Positions 35,733-47,990 are shown, counted from the stretch's first letter. The stretch: 64,000 nt of DNA from Salvator merianae (GCA_003586115.2 QVOM02000042.1:71841447-71905446), one strand, 5' to 3'. Made by a program: numbers and translations. Notes: generated from the sequence alone by a model not told the origin.

Positions 35733-35879
35733 CTAACAGAGGGTGGAGCCTCCTTTAAGCCACACCAAGATGTGGAGGAAGGCTCCTATTACCCTTGGTG
35801 GACTGGAATACTGGTGTCAGGAGTGACTTAGAAGCAGGAAGTTTCTGAAGTACACATTGCCTTATTCTCTGTGACTTGA

Positions 35880-36125
35880 AGTACACATTGCCAGCTGGTG
35901 TATCAGCTATGGCCCAACCTGCACAAACGTAGCCTGAGCACTGTGGTCCATGAACTACTGACCTTGCCTTTGGATTACAATAATGTGTTTTAGGTGGAAT
36001 TACCTTCGCACCTGATCCAAAAGCTGCAACTGGTGCAAGTGGCAACCAATACACGTCCTTAAGCAACTGCACTGGTTGCTAATTAGCTACCAGACCAGAT
36101 GCAAGATTCTATATTTGGCATTGCA
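35880..36125 (+). mobile_element. L2-clade LINE fragment
   Basis: The order of AAGCTGCAACTGGTGCAAG, GCAACTGCACTGGTTGCTAA and AGATTCTATATTTGGCATT mirrors the L2 copy at 32,030-32,170 (LQLVQ, LHWL and the following FKVL region). It stops abruptly at about 36,125 where the next sequence is unrelated. Confidence 0.72.
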
Positions 36126-37620
36126 GAATTCAAGGAGATAATAAACGAAAAGAAGAAAACTAGACAGATTTGGGGGTTAGAAAACGAAAAGGATTCTTTA
36201 TTAACAATCCTATGCAGATTCAAGAAACCATGGCAGCGGCCTTCTGCCTGCATGGAAAGGTACCAGTTTTCTGAAACTTCCATCCAGTGCTCGGTGCCAC
36301 CCAGTACAACATGGGTGGTATAAGTTTGAATCAACCTCTGACTGCTCTGGATACTCAGATGGCCAGTGTCATGGGAACTGGAACAACTAGAAGTTCAACA
36401 GTGGACCCAGGTTTCAGCTCTTGCAGTGATGATCAAGATGAAGGGGAAATGGACTTTGAAATGCTGAAGGATACTCAAAGACCCCCAAATACACTAAATG
36501 GACAAGGGGTCTCATTTTATACCCAAAATTCTACTTTCAGGACAGGCGTGAAACTGGACTGTTTTGGTGCACAAAATGAAGTAAACAAGAAAGGTTGTCA
36601 ATATTCAGCTCTAGGAGTACAATCAAACAGGGCATTTTAGGGAACCTCTTTATAAAGGTTCACCGTCTGTGGATGCAGGGGAAAAAAAAACTGTGTCACA
36701 CCTAAAAAGCCTCCTACCTTGCTTCTCGTCCTCATCATTGCCTTCCGAGCTCACTCCCCTTTGGCCAACACTGGCCTGTTTTTCCAGGGCCCTGATGGGT
36801 CAGCTGGCTGTTTCCAGCCTACAAGCCTCCACATTGGCTACAGAAGCCTCTGTAGTCTCCCACTCCATCCACCCCAAACTACAAGTCACCCGGAGAGTTG
36901 GGAAATCCAGTCTGTGAAAAGGGTGAATGAAATGAGACTTTGGGATGAGATAAAGCATTTTTTTATATATTTTACATTTGTCCCTAGGTCTCAAAATTGC
37001 TTGAGGGCATCCCAAAATGATGTGCCTGAACATACTACAGGTCACATAAATAGGCTGCCTTAATCTAATTCCATTTGGGCTCCCACATTATCATGCCAAT
37101 CCCCCAGTTGCTCTTGCCCAGGGCACAAATCCTTTACAGCTCGTGTTACTTCCCTGCACCTGGCTGACAGGATTAGATTGTGGTACAAAAACAATCTTTT
37201 TAACAGAGAAACAAGCAGCAGCAAGGATTTAGGGTCAGTGGTCCTGTGAGGGTGCTTCACTTCAGGCATTTATTTCCAAGAATGGAAGTCTTACATGGAT
37301 ACAAGTACCATTGCTGAAAATGGTCCCTTGGCACTATCCAGTCCCAATCCCAAGATTCTAATAGAGGCCCATGCATATCACCTGCAAGAGGGTTGATCAT
37401 AGCACCAATCAAGGATTAGAGACGGAAGGACTTGGCTGGACCCTTAATGTTGCTGTTGTTACTGGTGTCTTCCTTCCTCTAAGTACTTCATCACTTGCCT
37501 CAGAGTTTTAGAAAAAACAAGGAAAAGAAAAGAAAATCTAAATAAAGTTGTTATCCAGTAGGGAGTCATTCTGCTGGGTTACATCCCAGAGGTGACTATA
37601 TGTCCCTTCTTTCAGTCACT
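36126..37620. other. Unclassified sequence interrupting an L2 fragment
   Basis: L2 homology stops at 36,125 and does not resume nearby. An open frame at 36,287-36,640 gives a 117-residue acidic, Ser/Thr-rich peptide with no recognised domain. I saw no long terminal repeats or polymerase, so I leave it unclassified. Confidence 0.4.
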
Positions 37621-38042
37621 GGAACTTTTCACACTTGAAACTAGTGAGTCTCAGGAACACTCACTAGTCAAGAGCTTCTGCATTTCACAGAGGCACTGGC
37701 AATTGGGAACAGACCACAGCTGCTTCTGATCACTACCTGTTGTGGAGCACAAAATCTTGCTCCACAGCTGTATAGGAGCACCTGGACAGCTTCCAGTACA
37801 GTGCATTCACACTCACTTCTGGGTGTGAATGCAGAATGGCACGGTGCGGCATAGCATGGCTGTGCCCGCACCTGCACCATCATGCAACATTGTCAGTCAC
37901 CATGGCAGTGGCCAGAAGCTGCCATCCTGCTACTGGTCTGTTATACGGCTTCACCGTGCAGATGGTCTCCATGCTACAAGGTCTGTTCCACTGTAGATCA
38001 GGATAATTATCCTGTTCTGTGGTGCAAAGTGTGAACAGGCCC
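37621..38042. mobile_element. Harbinger-like MITE (GGGCC TIR family, copy 2)
   Basis: Inverted, the right end reads GGGCCTGTTCACACTTTGCA; the left end is GGAACTTTTCACACTTG. ACT flanks both sides (37,618-37,620 and 38,043-38,045). The interior is co-linear with the copy at 253-689: CTCCACAGCTGTA, GGTGTGAATGC, CACCATGGCAG and CTGTTCCAC in that order. It has no coding capacity. Confidence 0.7.
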
Positions 38043-39558
38043 ACTGGTTGAAAGATCAGGCTTCAGCATACTTGAAGAGGGCTTCAGAAGGAGAGCTGAC
38101 ACCAACCCTTCTAGTCAGATTGTTCACAGCATTCAACATGAACAACTTTTACCCAGCAGTCCAACACAGTTCACACCTCTTCATCTGAAAGGTGACATTC
38201 CCTTGTGGTTTTAGGGATACATTTGCTAGTGATTAGTACCACTGCAAAACAAGAATGAAGTTTGACCCTTCCTCCAAACCATGTACACATAAAACACAAT
38301 AATTCTCACAGCAGCATAAATGTATCTTGGTACAATCTGCTGAGCTGGGTTGTTATTGTTTTTAAGGAAGAAACAAAAATCCCACAATGACCTAGTTCAA
38401 CTTCTTGTTAGCTGACATATCATAAGCATTTTTAACTTCAGCTGTTGAGGATTGTTTTACCCCCTTTGCCTGTAATGACTATTTATTTCTCTTTTACCAA
38501 GGAATACTTTAAAAAAATACAACTTCTGATTGTTCGATGCAAGTCAATAATACAATAGTTAAAAGAAAACAAAAACAAGTGTTCAAAATCATTAGGTAAG
38601 GCTATAATTATTCTAAATATATATATTATCAGATTCAACACCTGAGCAAATTGAAACTCCTAGGAGTGGTGAAAGAAAACGATGTGGTATAAAACAGAAA
38701 GAAATTTATGCTTTGCACAGGAAAAGAACTTCTGGAAACAAATCCAGAAGAAACAAAGCTGGCTTTTAAGTGACCAAAACACTTAATACACAAAAAACAT
38801 CTTAATGCATTATTTTTATCTTTCTTCATATTATATATACAACGATTTCTGCTTCACCCTCACAGTCAATAGTAAACCTTAAAAATGTCTACTTTTTCTT
38901 CCTGGATTGTCTCACAAACCTGTTCTTATATCCCATTGTACCCAACTCAGTGCTATTATATTTGAATGTTCCGGCCTCTGTAATCAAAGTGTCTTTAGAC
39001 ACGTTGTTCTTCAGATTCCACATTTTGGCCTAGGGAAAGATTACAGGGCTGGCTAAGACATTCTAACAAAAGGTACAGAGGACGGAGATGCATGTAAGTC
39101 ATTTGCATTAAGAAAAGAATCCTCAGAATTATCGGAGCCCTTTTGGGCATCAAGTAATGCCACTCCTGTGTCATATTGTGTCCTCTATGGTCTTCAGCCA
39201 CAGCACAGCAAATGAAAATTTATGAAGGGCCACACAAAACAATGTCTCATCAAAAATGCTTTTGTTCATGCCTGGCTAGCTAGAGGGATAAAATTATACA
39301 CTGCTTCAGTAAGCTATCTTTTACCCAAGCATGTTCTAAAGCAAACTACCTTTTTCCCCCAAGCCATACTTTTACCCAGGTATAAATTGCAATGGGTACA
39401 AACTACAAAACTGTACTGCTTTAGGAGGAAAAAGAGGCAATCATAACAAATTATACTTTTCCAAAGTTATCATCATCTTGCTCAGTCTCTGTCAAATTGT
39501 TCTTCAAACACAGCAGTCTGCAAAACCACCTGATTCTCCATTCATTTACTTGCGCACA

Positions 39559-39601
<43 letters not shown>

Positions 39602-40759
39602 CCCTATTTCTCTTCTGTGGTATTTCTATCCTTTGAAGAACAACTGAAACTTCTGTAAATCCTAGCTGTTTCAGGGCCTGTGAAGATAAATGATACTGTT
39701 CAAGTCTTCCTATTACACTGTTAGTTCTGGTCAGACCTCTATTTATCTATAAAAATAGTATAATCGGCCATTGCTTCACATTATCACAATGGAGGATGAT
39801 ATGCAAAGATGTTCCAGAAAGTCCCATTTGGATTCCTTAAGCGTAGAGTACACATCCCTGGTCACCAGTGCCACAGCTAATTCCAATGTGCAAAGAGAAC
39901 AGAGAGAGGAAAGAGCACAAACTTTAAAAGGCAGCTAAGTTTGAATGGAATTGTTGCACCCAACTAAACAGACCCACTGAGCTGAATGGAAGTGATGAGA
40001 TCACACAGTCTGATGGTGTTCAGAATCTGAAGAAAAAAATGGATTTCCAATGTCTGAATGTCTTGAAATTCCACAGAAGACCTACTGAACACATTTCCTG
40101 TCATGTGAGACTCAGTGCCATTCCAAAGCATCAGTGACATTGCAAACTAGGCATACTACTATTGAGTCTGAAGTATTCCATGTAAAACAAAGAAAGCATC
40201 TCAAAGCTCTGAAACATTTTTCAAACTGTGCATGCCAGTTGTCATCCTGCAGAGTTCATATTCTCAATGCCAGGTGATGATGTGCAAACTGAAACAAAAA
40301 GCCCCAGAAAAGTAGTCATTTGTTTGCTTCTATATACACATTGCATGCTACTGCATTTGATTAAAAAAGGAAATGTACAACCAGAGCACTAGGGTGTTGA
40401 CTGTGATGTAAAAACTATTCATATGCATTTTTCACTGCTCATCCATATGGAAGGGTGTGAGCCTGAACTGTCCAATAGCCTTCATGGACAGAGTTTGATC
40501 AGAAATGTTCAGCATTTAAGCACAGCAGGAGGGCAGGGCAAATCCCCTCACATGGACCAAACTCATACTTATACCTCAAGAGGGACTTCTGCACTCCAAC
40601 ATTAAATCATATGCTGGCCAGATGATGAATTTATGGATGATCAGTGGTCACTGTGGTGGACAGGGCAGCTGCACATCCCCATTTCAGAAGCAGCTGCCTC
40701 CCACCTCAAACATCAAAAAGGGTGAGCTATCAGTAAAGTTGGATAAACTACTTTGAAGT
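38043..40759. other. No gene recognised
   Basis: Apart from the CA microsatellite at 39,569-39,598 no element or exon was recognised. Confidence 0.45.
39561..39598. repeat. (CT)n(CA)n microsatellite
   Basis: A short CT run (39,561-39,568) passes into about fifteen CA units. Confidence 0.97.
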
Positions 40760-40952
40760 GGGATAAACTGCTAGTTCTTGGTGGAGTCAGCCTCAGGACA
40801 AAGTGTGCAGAATTGACATCATGACACTTCCTGGTAGATTTCTTGAGAAATCCAGAGGTGTTGTACCATTGCCTTCCCCTAGGTAATGTGCCAGGGATCA
40901 TACTTGTGACTCTGCTTTCCAGGCAATTGTTCTACCACTGAGCTGCAGTCTT
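40760..40952 (-). mobile_element. tRNA-derived SINE with BovB-like tail
   Basis: On the minus strand, the A-box region TGCAGCTCAGTGGTAGAAC (about 40,929-40,947) and a degraded B box (about 40,894-40,905) make the tRNA-like head. GGCAATGGTACAACACCTC, TTTCTCAAGAAATCTACC and CATGATGTCAATTCT follow as the body. It is the same family as 15,430-15,640. Confidence 0.78.
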
Positions 40953-42689
40953 GAATACACAATCAACTGGAGGAAATCGTATACTCCAAGCATACAGGGT
41001 CCTTGCATTAGGAATCCTCCCTGTCACAATAAGTTGGGAAAATGAGAGAGAGTGAAATCCATAGTGCAGAAGTCCGGTGTTGTGTTTTGTTGTGCCCTGC
41101 AATATGTATGCAATCAGGTCAACATGTTCCTTTACAAATTCTCTTCCACCTTAACTGGCATCTACTTCACAGATAACTTGCTGTGACTTTTCAATGAACT
41201 CTAAACTTCTTTTCTCTTATTTCTTCCTTAATATTATACAGCAGAGCCATTGTGGACGAGTTTTATCCTGTTTTTATTTGAATCAAGCCAAGACCTGCTT
41301 TCATGGATCGCTTATACAATGGTCTGAAGTAGAGTGCGAGGTGAGCAGAGAGGGGGAAAAAGAAAAAGAAAGAAAACCCCAGAAAAAAAGATTCATCAGA
41401 AAAAAAGAAAGAGATGGGGGACAGTTTCCCTTTATATCTTAATTTTGTATTCAGGTCTATCAAAGCAGCTTCTACTTAAAAAAAAAAAAAAAAAAAAATC
41501 CATACAATTCATCTGCTAGGACATAAGAAATAAAGAATTTCCTTCTGCAGTAGCTTTGTGCTGTGACTATCTTCCCCTATTGTTCTCCATAAGAGGGATA
41601 AACCTTTTCTATAGCCTGTGTCCTCCAATTTCAATTCATAACTGAACAGAAGTACTGTAAGTAGCATTCTTTGAGATATGCCACCAAATGAAATTGTACC
41701 ATCCGAATATTTCAGAAGCATGGAGACAACACTTTCAAACACTAAGGACCATCTGAGGAAGTTTTCTGAGAGCACTCAGAGGGAATGGCAATGTTTATTT
41801 CAGTTCTAATCTGTCACAAGATTTAAAATGAGATCAGGTCATGGCTCCTACCAAACCATGGGTTGCAAAATGGATGTGATAATGAAAAACATGTGGTCTC
41901 TTCGTGACCCAGTTTCTATATGCACTCTTTTACTTTGACTACAGTTTAGATTATAATCCTAGCAAATAGATTTTTACATGCATTACAATTGCAACATGAC
42001 CTATTACTAGAGGGAAATAAGGCTGCTGCTTGTCTGTTTATACTCTCCTTCATTTATCAGATTTGAAAGGAGACAACATTAATTTTTTTTTTTAATTAAG
42101 TTTCTATCCTACCACTGCTACTTTTATGGACGGAGGCAGTTTGTCCTAGACAACAGAGACAGTCTTTGTACTTGAAACAGCAACACCTGAGATCAAGGAG
42201 CAACTGACGGATTGCGGAAACCTTCAGGGCTAATTGCTTTTAGGTTGATTTAGGAAAACCAGGTGGGATAAGTGATGGAAAAGACAGAAAACTTGATAAA
42301 AGGCTGCTGCCCCGCCCCTTCTCATCCAGCCCTAGTTATCAGGAATACATAATCAGGATGTAACCATAATAAATAAATTTTGGTAAGGAGCCTGCCAAAG
42401 TGGAATGTTAAGAGATGGCTATTATAAAGCAAAAAGCATGTGCAACAACCTAAAACATCAGGAAATTACTATCTGTTGCTGGCGAGCAAAAACTTAATAT
42501 AGGTTCTATACATTATTTTCCCCATTAGTTGAAAGAGAATCTGCTTTTTGGAATGGTTGACATGTTTCCTATCATTTTCTGCTCAGTCGTTATATTAATG
42601 AGTCATAGTCATCAGATGTGCAAAACCACAGGATCAGGTGAGAGACAGGACAGGGATCTTGCATTGATTATAGCAGTGTAAAAAAAGAG
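40953..42689. other. No gene recognised
   Basis: Contains a poly(A) tract at 41,478-41,499 preceded by a purine-rich stretch (41,340-41,420). The latter gives a Lys-rich open frame by composition alone. Nothing else could be assigned. Confidence 0.45.
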
Positions 42690-42910
42690 AATTTCAGTAC
42701 CTGTATTTTGCACATCCAACTACAGCTGTTTGAATTCTGATTTCCTTATCACTGCCTGAAAAACAGAGGGTTATCAGTCTGATCCCCAGCCTCTCCCCGG
42801 AAGTAGGCAATGGCAAACCGCTTGGTATCTCTGCCAAGAAAACTGCATGGAGGTACCTATGGAGGTGCCCATGCAAGCAACCAGGAATCAGCCTTGTCTC
42901 AATGGTACCC
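42690..42910 (+). mobile_element. SINE with BovB-like tail
   Basis: On the plus strand, a degraded B box (GTCTGATCCCC, 42,777-42,787) precedes GGCAATGGCAAACCGCTTGG, TCTGCCAAGAAAACTGCATG and GGAGGTGCCCATGCAAG. This is the body shared with the other SINE copies. The tRNA-like head is largely eroded. Confidence 0.75.
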
Positions 42911-44089
42911 TACAATAAGTAGCAGCACAAGGAGTCATATTCACTTTTTCACCTATAAATCTTAACCCAAAATAAAATATTTTGAGAAAGATAGCATTTT
43001 GCTTTATTAATCTTTAAGGTTTGCTGATATTTCCTTTTTCTCAGCCATTGTTAAATAGGGATGTTTTCTTCCTTGTATCAGATCATCTTAACAAATTATC
43101 ATTTTTCACAAGTCAAAATGATAGTTGATTTTTCTTACCTTTTAATAGCTCTACATGCTAAGCACACATTCCAGGCATAAAGATTTTTTGCTTGCATGGA
43201 AAGAAAGGAGAATGGAATCCTGCTAATCAGGTTCACAACTGCAACAACCACTGAGTGAGCCCACCTTTTTTGCCAGGGTTCTCAGAAGCAAAGGGGGAGA
43301 TTGGACTGATTGGCTGATGGCTGAGCCTGGTGTTCAGTGCTCTGCACATGTTTTTGGTCTCAGGCAGCTATGACTCTACTTTTTTGTTGTTGTTGTTGTT
43401 CATAAGACTTTTTTTTTTTTTTTCAGATTTCAGCTGGCTTACATCCAGAGAGGTCAAATTAAAATATGACCTCTTCCGGGCTCGTTGTATTCCTGGCATA
43501 GTCCTCCATTTTGCAAAGTAGGTTTTTTCCCAATTAATCCAGCTTGTTATTTTGGTGTGAATGCAGACTCAGATCATCCACAGCTAGAAAGAGTATTCTC
43601 AAGAAGAGGAAAGAAGTTTTGCTTTTCTTCTGCACTGGCCAGTCACAGTGCTTTCCCCCAGCAATAGATCCATCCACCACCGAGGGAGATGTGATCCTTC
43701 CTAACCACTGGCAGCTTCTGTGCTTGAAGAGAATCAAAGGCTGGAGCATTAATTTTATGAACCAAAGACTAAAAGAATAATTCCAATTTTCTCTCCCTGC
43801 CTCATCTCATCTTACATCCATTAGGGCTCACCTCACACATAGAATTGGCAATGATCAGTGCAATCCAGCCATAGATGCCACCAACTCATTTGTACCTTAA
43901 GAGGGTCAGAGCTGGAGTGCTTCTTTTAAGGACTGAAGAACAAGAAAGCAAGTTCTGAATGCCTTCCAATATCCACATGCAAATTAATCAATGTTTTTGT
44001 GAGTGTGTGGTCTGTACCTTTTGTTAGGGGGAGTAGCAGAAAAAAATGGGAGATGGGATCCCTGAAGAAACAGAGAGGATAGATCCTTG
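42911..44089. other. No gene recognised
   Basis: Unassigned A/T-rich sequence; a short TTG repeat and a T run lie at 43,385-43,423. Confidence 0.45.
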
Positions 44090-44414
44090 CAGAAAGCTAT
44101 TTTAGTTTAAAATTCAAGCCGATTTAAATCAAACCAGGTGATTCAATCAGATTGAACTCAAACCAAACAAAGGAGGTTCATCTGAATCAGCTCAAAGCAC
44201 CCAATTCAATTTGAACTGATTCAAGATTCTTAGTATTTTGCCCTTTTAAAGGAATGTTTAATTGCATTTTATGTATAGAACCAGGTCAAACTGGTTTGAA
44301 ATTCAAATTGAACTATTTTAAGCCAGTTTACGCTGGCTTGAATTCAAACTGAACCTCACATTGCTTGGTTCAATTCAAACCAAATCACCATTTTCAAGAC
44401 CATGCACATCTCTA
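44090..44414. mobile_element. Possible hAT-type MITE remnant
   Basis: The right end, inverted, reads CTAGAGATGTGCATGG, the hAT-like terminus seen elsewhere here. The interior is built from many short GAATTCAAA/TTTGAATTC-like motifs in both orientations. No matching left end was found, so the left limit is a guess. Confidence 0.4.
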
Positions 44415-44634
44415 GTCATTCGCTTTCCCATTAAGTATGCTGTTGGGAAGAAATAAGTAGTGGGGGGTTTTGCTCCTTTAATTTCTACAGTGTCACTGCT
44501 TTGCTCACGCCTGAGATTAGTTCCCAATTGTCTTTTGCTTTTCAAACATAAACTGAAACTTGTTTCTTGCACTGACTTATTTCTGTGTGTGTAAATGTGT
44601 GTGTAAGAGAGAGGGAGGGAGGAACAGAGAGATT

Positions 44635-44952
44635 GGGCCTGTTTACACTTTCTGCTAGCAAATTTGTGCTCCACAAATTTGTATGATAGTCAGCTCCCAG
44701 TAAAGCGCATTTGTACTTATCTTGGCCACCACGATCATGTGATCATGACAGTGCAGTGCTGGCGATCACTGGCAGCACCCACACACTACCCAGCCACTGC
44801 CATGGTAAGCATCAGGCAAGGCTACCAGCATTTGCACCAAGAATGCCGGTAGCCTGCTTCAGGTAAGTACTAGGGCCATGCACTGTGGACCGTGTCCATG
44901 CTGCATGGTCAATACCACTTTAGATTCCAAAGTGGTACGCCCAAAAATGCCC
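44635..44952. mobile_element. GGGCC-ended MITE, Harbinger-like family
   Basis: The left end GGGCCTGTTTACACTTTCTG matches the family. The right end is degraded (AAGTGG...AAAATGCCC). Flanking triplets are ATT and ATA. It has an internal near-palindrome CACGATCATGTGATCATGAC and no coding capacity. Confidence 0.55.
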
Positions 44953-45182
44953 ATAATTTCTAGCTTTCTGTGCTACCAGAATCAAAACCAGAGTGTTGAT
45001 CTGACTGTATAGGAAACCGGAGAATCTTGCTAAGGAGTTCAAAGTTGTTTTCCCTCTTTCAAAAGAAGCAGACATTCAGAAATTTTTCCTCAGCTTGAAT
45101 ATATTTCACTGCTGATTCCCTAATGGGTTATTTTCTGCTTGAGTGAATTGCTACATTTCTTCTTCTACTGAAGTGCTTCTCC

Positions 45183-45292
45183 AGAATTTAGTTTGTGTAT
45201 GTGTGTGTGCATGTGTGTGTTGAGAGAAAGAGGTCTTGTTCCTCCTCTTTCCCTTTCTCTCTGTCTCATTCTCTGTCTCCCCCCCCCCCAAA
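45183..45292. repeat. TG-rich and C-run low-complexity patch
   Basis: A broken TG repeat (45,194-45,220) is followed by a pyrimidine-rich stretch and a run of C near 45,281-45,290. Overlapping open frames here are compositional. Confidence 0.85.
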
Positions 45293-45829
45293 GAAAGAAC
45301 AAAAGGCAAAGAAAGGAAAACATTTGCTTGTCTTCTTCTGCAGAACTGTGTGTGTGTTCTTCTGTGTATTTCTGTGCACACACTTTTCCTACTTTCATAT
45401 AAACAGTATGGGTATATATATATATAGATAGAAAGAATGTTAAAAACATAAAGAGTGGCATCAAAGCAGCTTTTTTTTCTCAATAGACATGCAATTTTGC
45501 ACAGGCACAAACTCATCTTACCCCAAAAAACCTTGACCAGAGAACTACTAACAGAAGCACCAATCAGCTTCCAGAGCACGGAGTGGCTAAGCAGTCAGAC
45601 TGCCAACCTTGGCTACAAATCAGCCAAATATCAGATATGCTTATTTTGGGAGATTTTTGTATGATTAGGATAATTAGTTTGTCTGATTATCTGGCAGCTC
45701 TGGGCGTGCAAATAGGCAGGAAGAACAATCAGACAAGCTGACTCACCTTTGTCTGTTTTACCAGGTACATATTCTTTACATTCAAAATATAATTGGAAAT
45801 AAGAAACCGAAAAATTGTACTGAATGTGC

Positions 45830-46435
45830 ATCAGGAAGGGGGATGGGAGGTTTCTAATTTAAAAGAATATTATGAAGCATTTCAAATCACCAAACTGTTA
45901 CATTTGGAGTTCAGTAACAATAAGAAGTGGGAAAGAATGGAAAAAGAATGGAATTAAATAAAAAAAAAATCATTAATATTTGACAAAATAGATTTAAAAA
46001 GGAGAAGAAATATGTGTCAAGCCACTCAAGTCAATTCTGACAGTATGGAATAAGTTACCAAAAAAAGTTGACCCCAGAGTATTCAAAACTGAACTTAATA
46101 AAACAGATAAAATTTAGATGAGTAATATTAGCAGATATACTGATGGGAAAATTGAAGGGATCTGGTTATAAAAGATTGGAAGATTTATATGATGCAAATG
46201 AGGACTGAATTACGGAAGAAATATTAGTATTATTGGGAAAGAATTATTGGCTGCAAATAATGGGAATATATAGATATATTACAAATGAGAAAGTAAAGGG
46301 GGTGACAACAAGACCAAATAATGCTTTTCAGGGAGTAATTAAAGGTAGAAAATTAGGAGAAATGGGTGGAAAATATATGGAATGTTAATGGATACTCCGG
46401 ATAGAAGCCTGAAGTTGTGACACAGAAGTAGATAG
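45830..46435 (+). mobile_element. Old L1-like LINE fragment (ORF2 C-terminal region)
   Basis: The plus strand reads SNLKEYYEAFQITKLLHL followed by NNKKWERME, the GGL-LPNLK-YY-A segment found after the RT in L1 ORF2 (compare GGLGLPNLKLYFAACCL in the younger copy at 61.2 kb). Further on, WERIIGCK and YIDILQMRK are weakly readable between stops. It cannot code. Its 3' end meets the truncated CR1 at about 46,437. Confidence 0.62.
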
Positions 46436-46802
46436 AGCAGAAATTCTTCTTTTAAGTATGCAATCTAATTGAGCCTCTGTTATTGTATTTGTAAACAGTC
46501 TCCATGCATTTTGGAGTGCTTGGACTATTCTAATGTTCCCTTTCAAGTTTCCTTTTCACTAGTTTTCTCATTTTGGGAAAGTGTCCTTTATGGAAGTTTA
46601 AGGTCTCTGTGTTAGATTTTATCAACAACTTACTGTACATATTTAGGCTGAATGTCATTGCATGGTGGTCACTGTTCCCTATAGGATCAAGTCACAGTGA
46701 CATCTTGTATCAGATCCTGAGCATTACTTACGATCCCCTTTGCCCGATTGATTCCACCACCAGCTGCTCTAGGGAACAATCATTTAGCATATCTAGGAAT
46801 TT

Positions 46803-46868
46803 TCTCTCTCTCTCTGTCTCTCTCTCCCTCTCCCTCCCTCCCTCCCTCCCTCCCTCTCCCTCCCTCTC
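46803..46868. repeat. (CT)n/(CTCC)n microsatellite inside CR1
   Basis: CT units pass into CCCT/CTCC units, located in the endonuclease region of the CR1 fragment. Confidence 0.95.
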
Positions 46869-47218
46869 TGGTTGAACAAGAGTTCACCCAAACTATGTGA
46901 GGGTAGTTGAAGTCTCCCATTTCAATTATCCTTTCCTTTTTGGATGCCTCTTCATTTTCCAAATGCCAATCTCCTTTAGGAGTTTGATTAGGAGGGCAAT
47001 AGCATGTCTGTAATATTAGACTTGTTTTCTGGCCTGGTATTCTTACACATAACGGTTCTACGAATGGATCTGATTGATCAAGACAATTCAGTTCATGAAT
47101 TCTATGTCTTTTTTTAATGTACAAAGCTACCCCACCTCCAATTCTTCCTTTCTTGTCCTTCTTATACCGTATGTAACCTGGAATAACTATCCCATTGGTT
47201 TTCATCACTATCCCATTA

Positions 47219-47990
47219 TAGTAAGGTCTCGGCTATCCGACATAAACGGGCGGGCTGATAGTCGGATAGCGGAAACCATCGGATAATCCGGAAGGAGACA
47301 AAAATCAATGCGAAGGGAATCCCTCCCTTCCTGTTGAGTTTTCTCCTCTCCCGCTCACTGCCTGATTTACCCTACTCTGTCAGCGCGCATGCTGACAGAG
47401 TAGGGTGAATCAGGCAGCGAGCGGAAGACGAGAAAACTCAACGCGGAGGGAGGGATTCCCTTTGCGTTGATTTCTCTGCTCTCCTGCTGGCTGCCTTATT
47501 CACCCTACTCTGTCAGCGCGCGTGCTGACAGAGTAGGGTGAATCAGGCAGCGAGCGGAAAACTCAATGCGAAGGGAATCCCGTGTTGAGGGAGTCCCTCC
47601 CTTCGCGTTGAGTTTTCTCATCTTCCCTTCACGTTGAGTTTTCTTGTCTTCCGCTGGCTGCCTGATTCACCCTACTCTGTCAGCGCGCACGCTGACAGAG
47701 TAGGGTGAATCAGGCAACCAGCGGGAGAACAGAGAAATCAACGCAAAGGGAAGACGAGAAAACTCCCGCTTGCTGTCTGATTTATCCTACTCTGTCAGCG
47801 TCGCGCTTGGGGGCATGTTTTGGGGCAAGGTTTCACTCACCCTTCTCTCCTTGCCCGTCCCGTCATGGCCGCCATGTTTGGGGGCATGTCTGGGGCGCAG
47901 AAATGCCTACAGCCACGCCCCCAAGCAGCCACGACATCGGATAATCCAGAATGTCGGATTACCAAAGGACAGATAATCGAGACTCTACTG
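47219..47990. mobile_element. Tigger/pogo-like non-autonomous element made of tandem palindromes
   Basis: The left end TAGTAAGGTCTCGGCTATCC and the inverted right end CAGTAGAGTCTCGATTATCT agree over about 20 bp, and TA flanks both (47,217-47,218 and 47,991-47,992). This fits Tc1/mariner-pogo elements, and TATCCGAC-type ends are common in Tigger families. The interior holds three long palindromes of about 70 bp centred near 47,387, 47,521 and 47,688, each with CCCTACTCTGTCAGC and its inverse. A half copy lies at about 47,767-47,803. Between them are GAAAACTCAACGCGAAGGGA-like segments in both orientations. There is no transposase. Confidence 0.82.

Noticed and set aside
35451..35831. 126-residue open frame as a possible gene
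   Set aside because: It runs through a palindromic hairpin and shows no domain; probably chance.
36287..36640. 117-residue acidic open frame as a possible gene
   Set aside because: No recognisable domain, splice context or start-site support; length is within chance for 64 kb.
36126..37330. Possible LTR retroelement interrupting an L2
   Set aside because: No pair of long terminal repeats, primer-binding site, or gag/pol coding was visible.
45151..45579. 142-residue His/Thr-rich open frame
   Set aside because: It crosses TG, C-run and TA low-complexity tracts, so the composition explains it.
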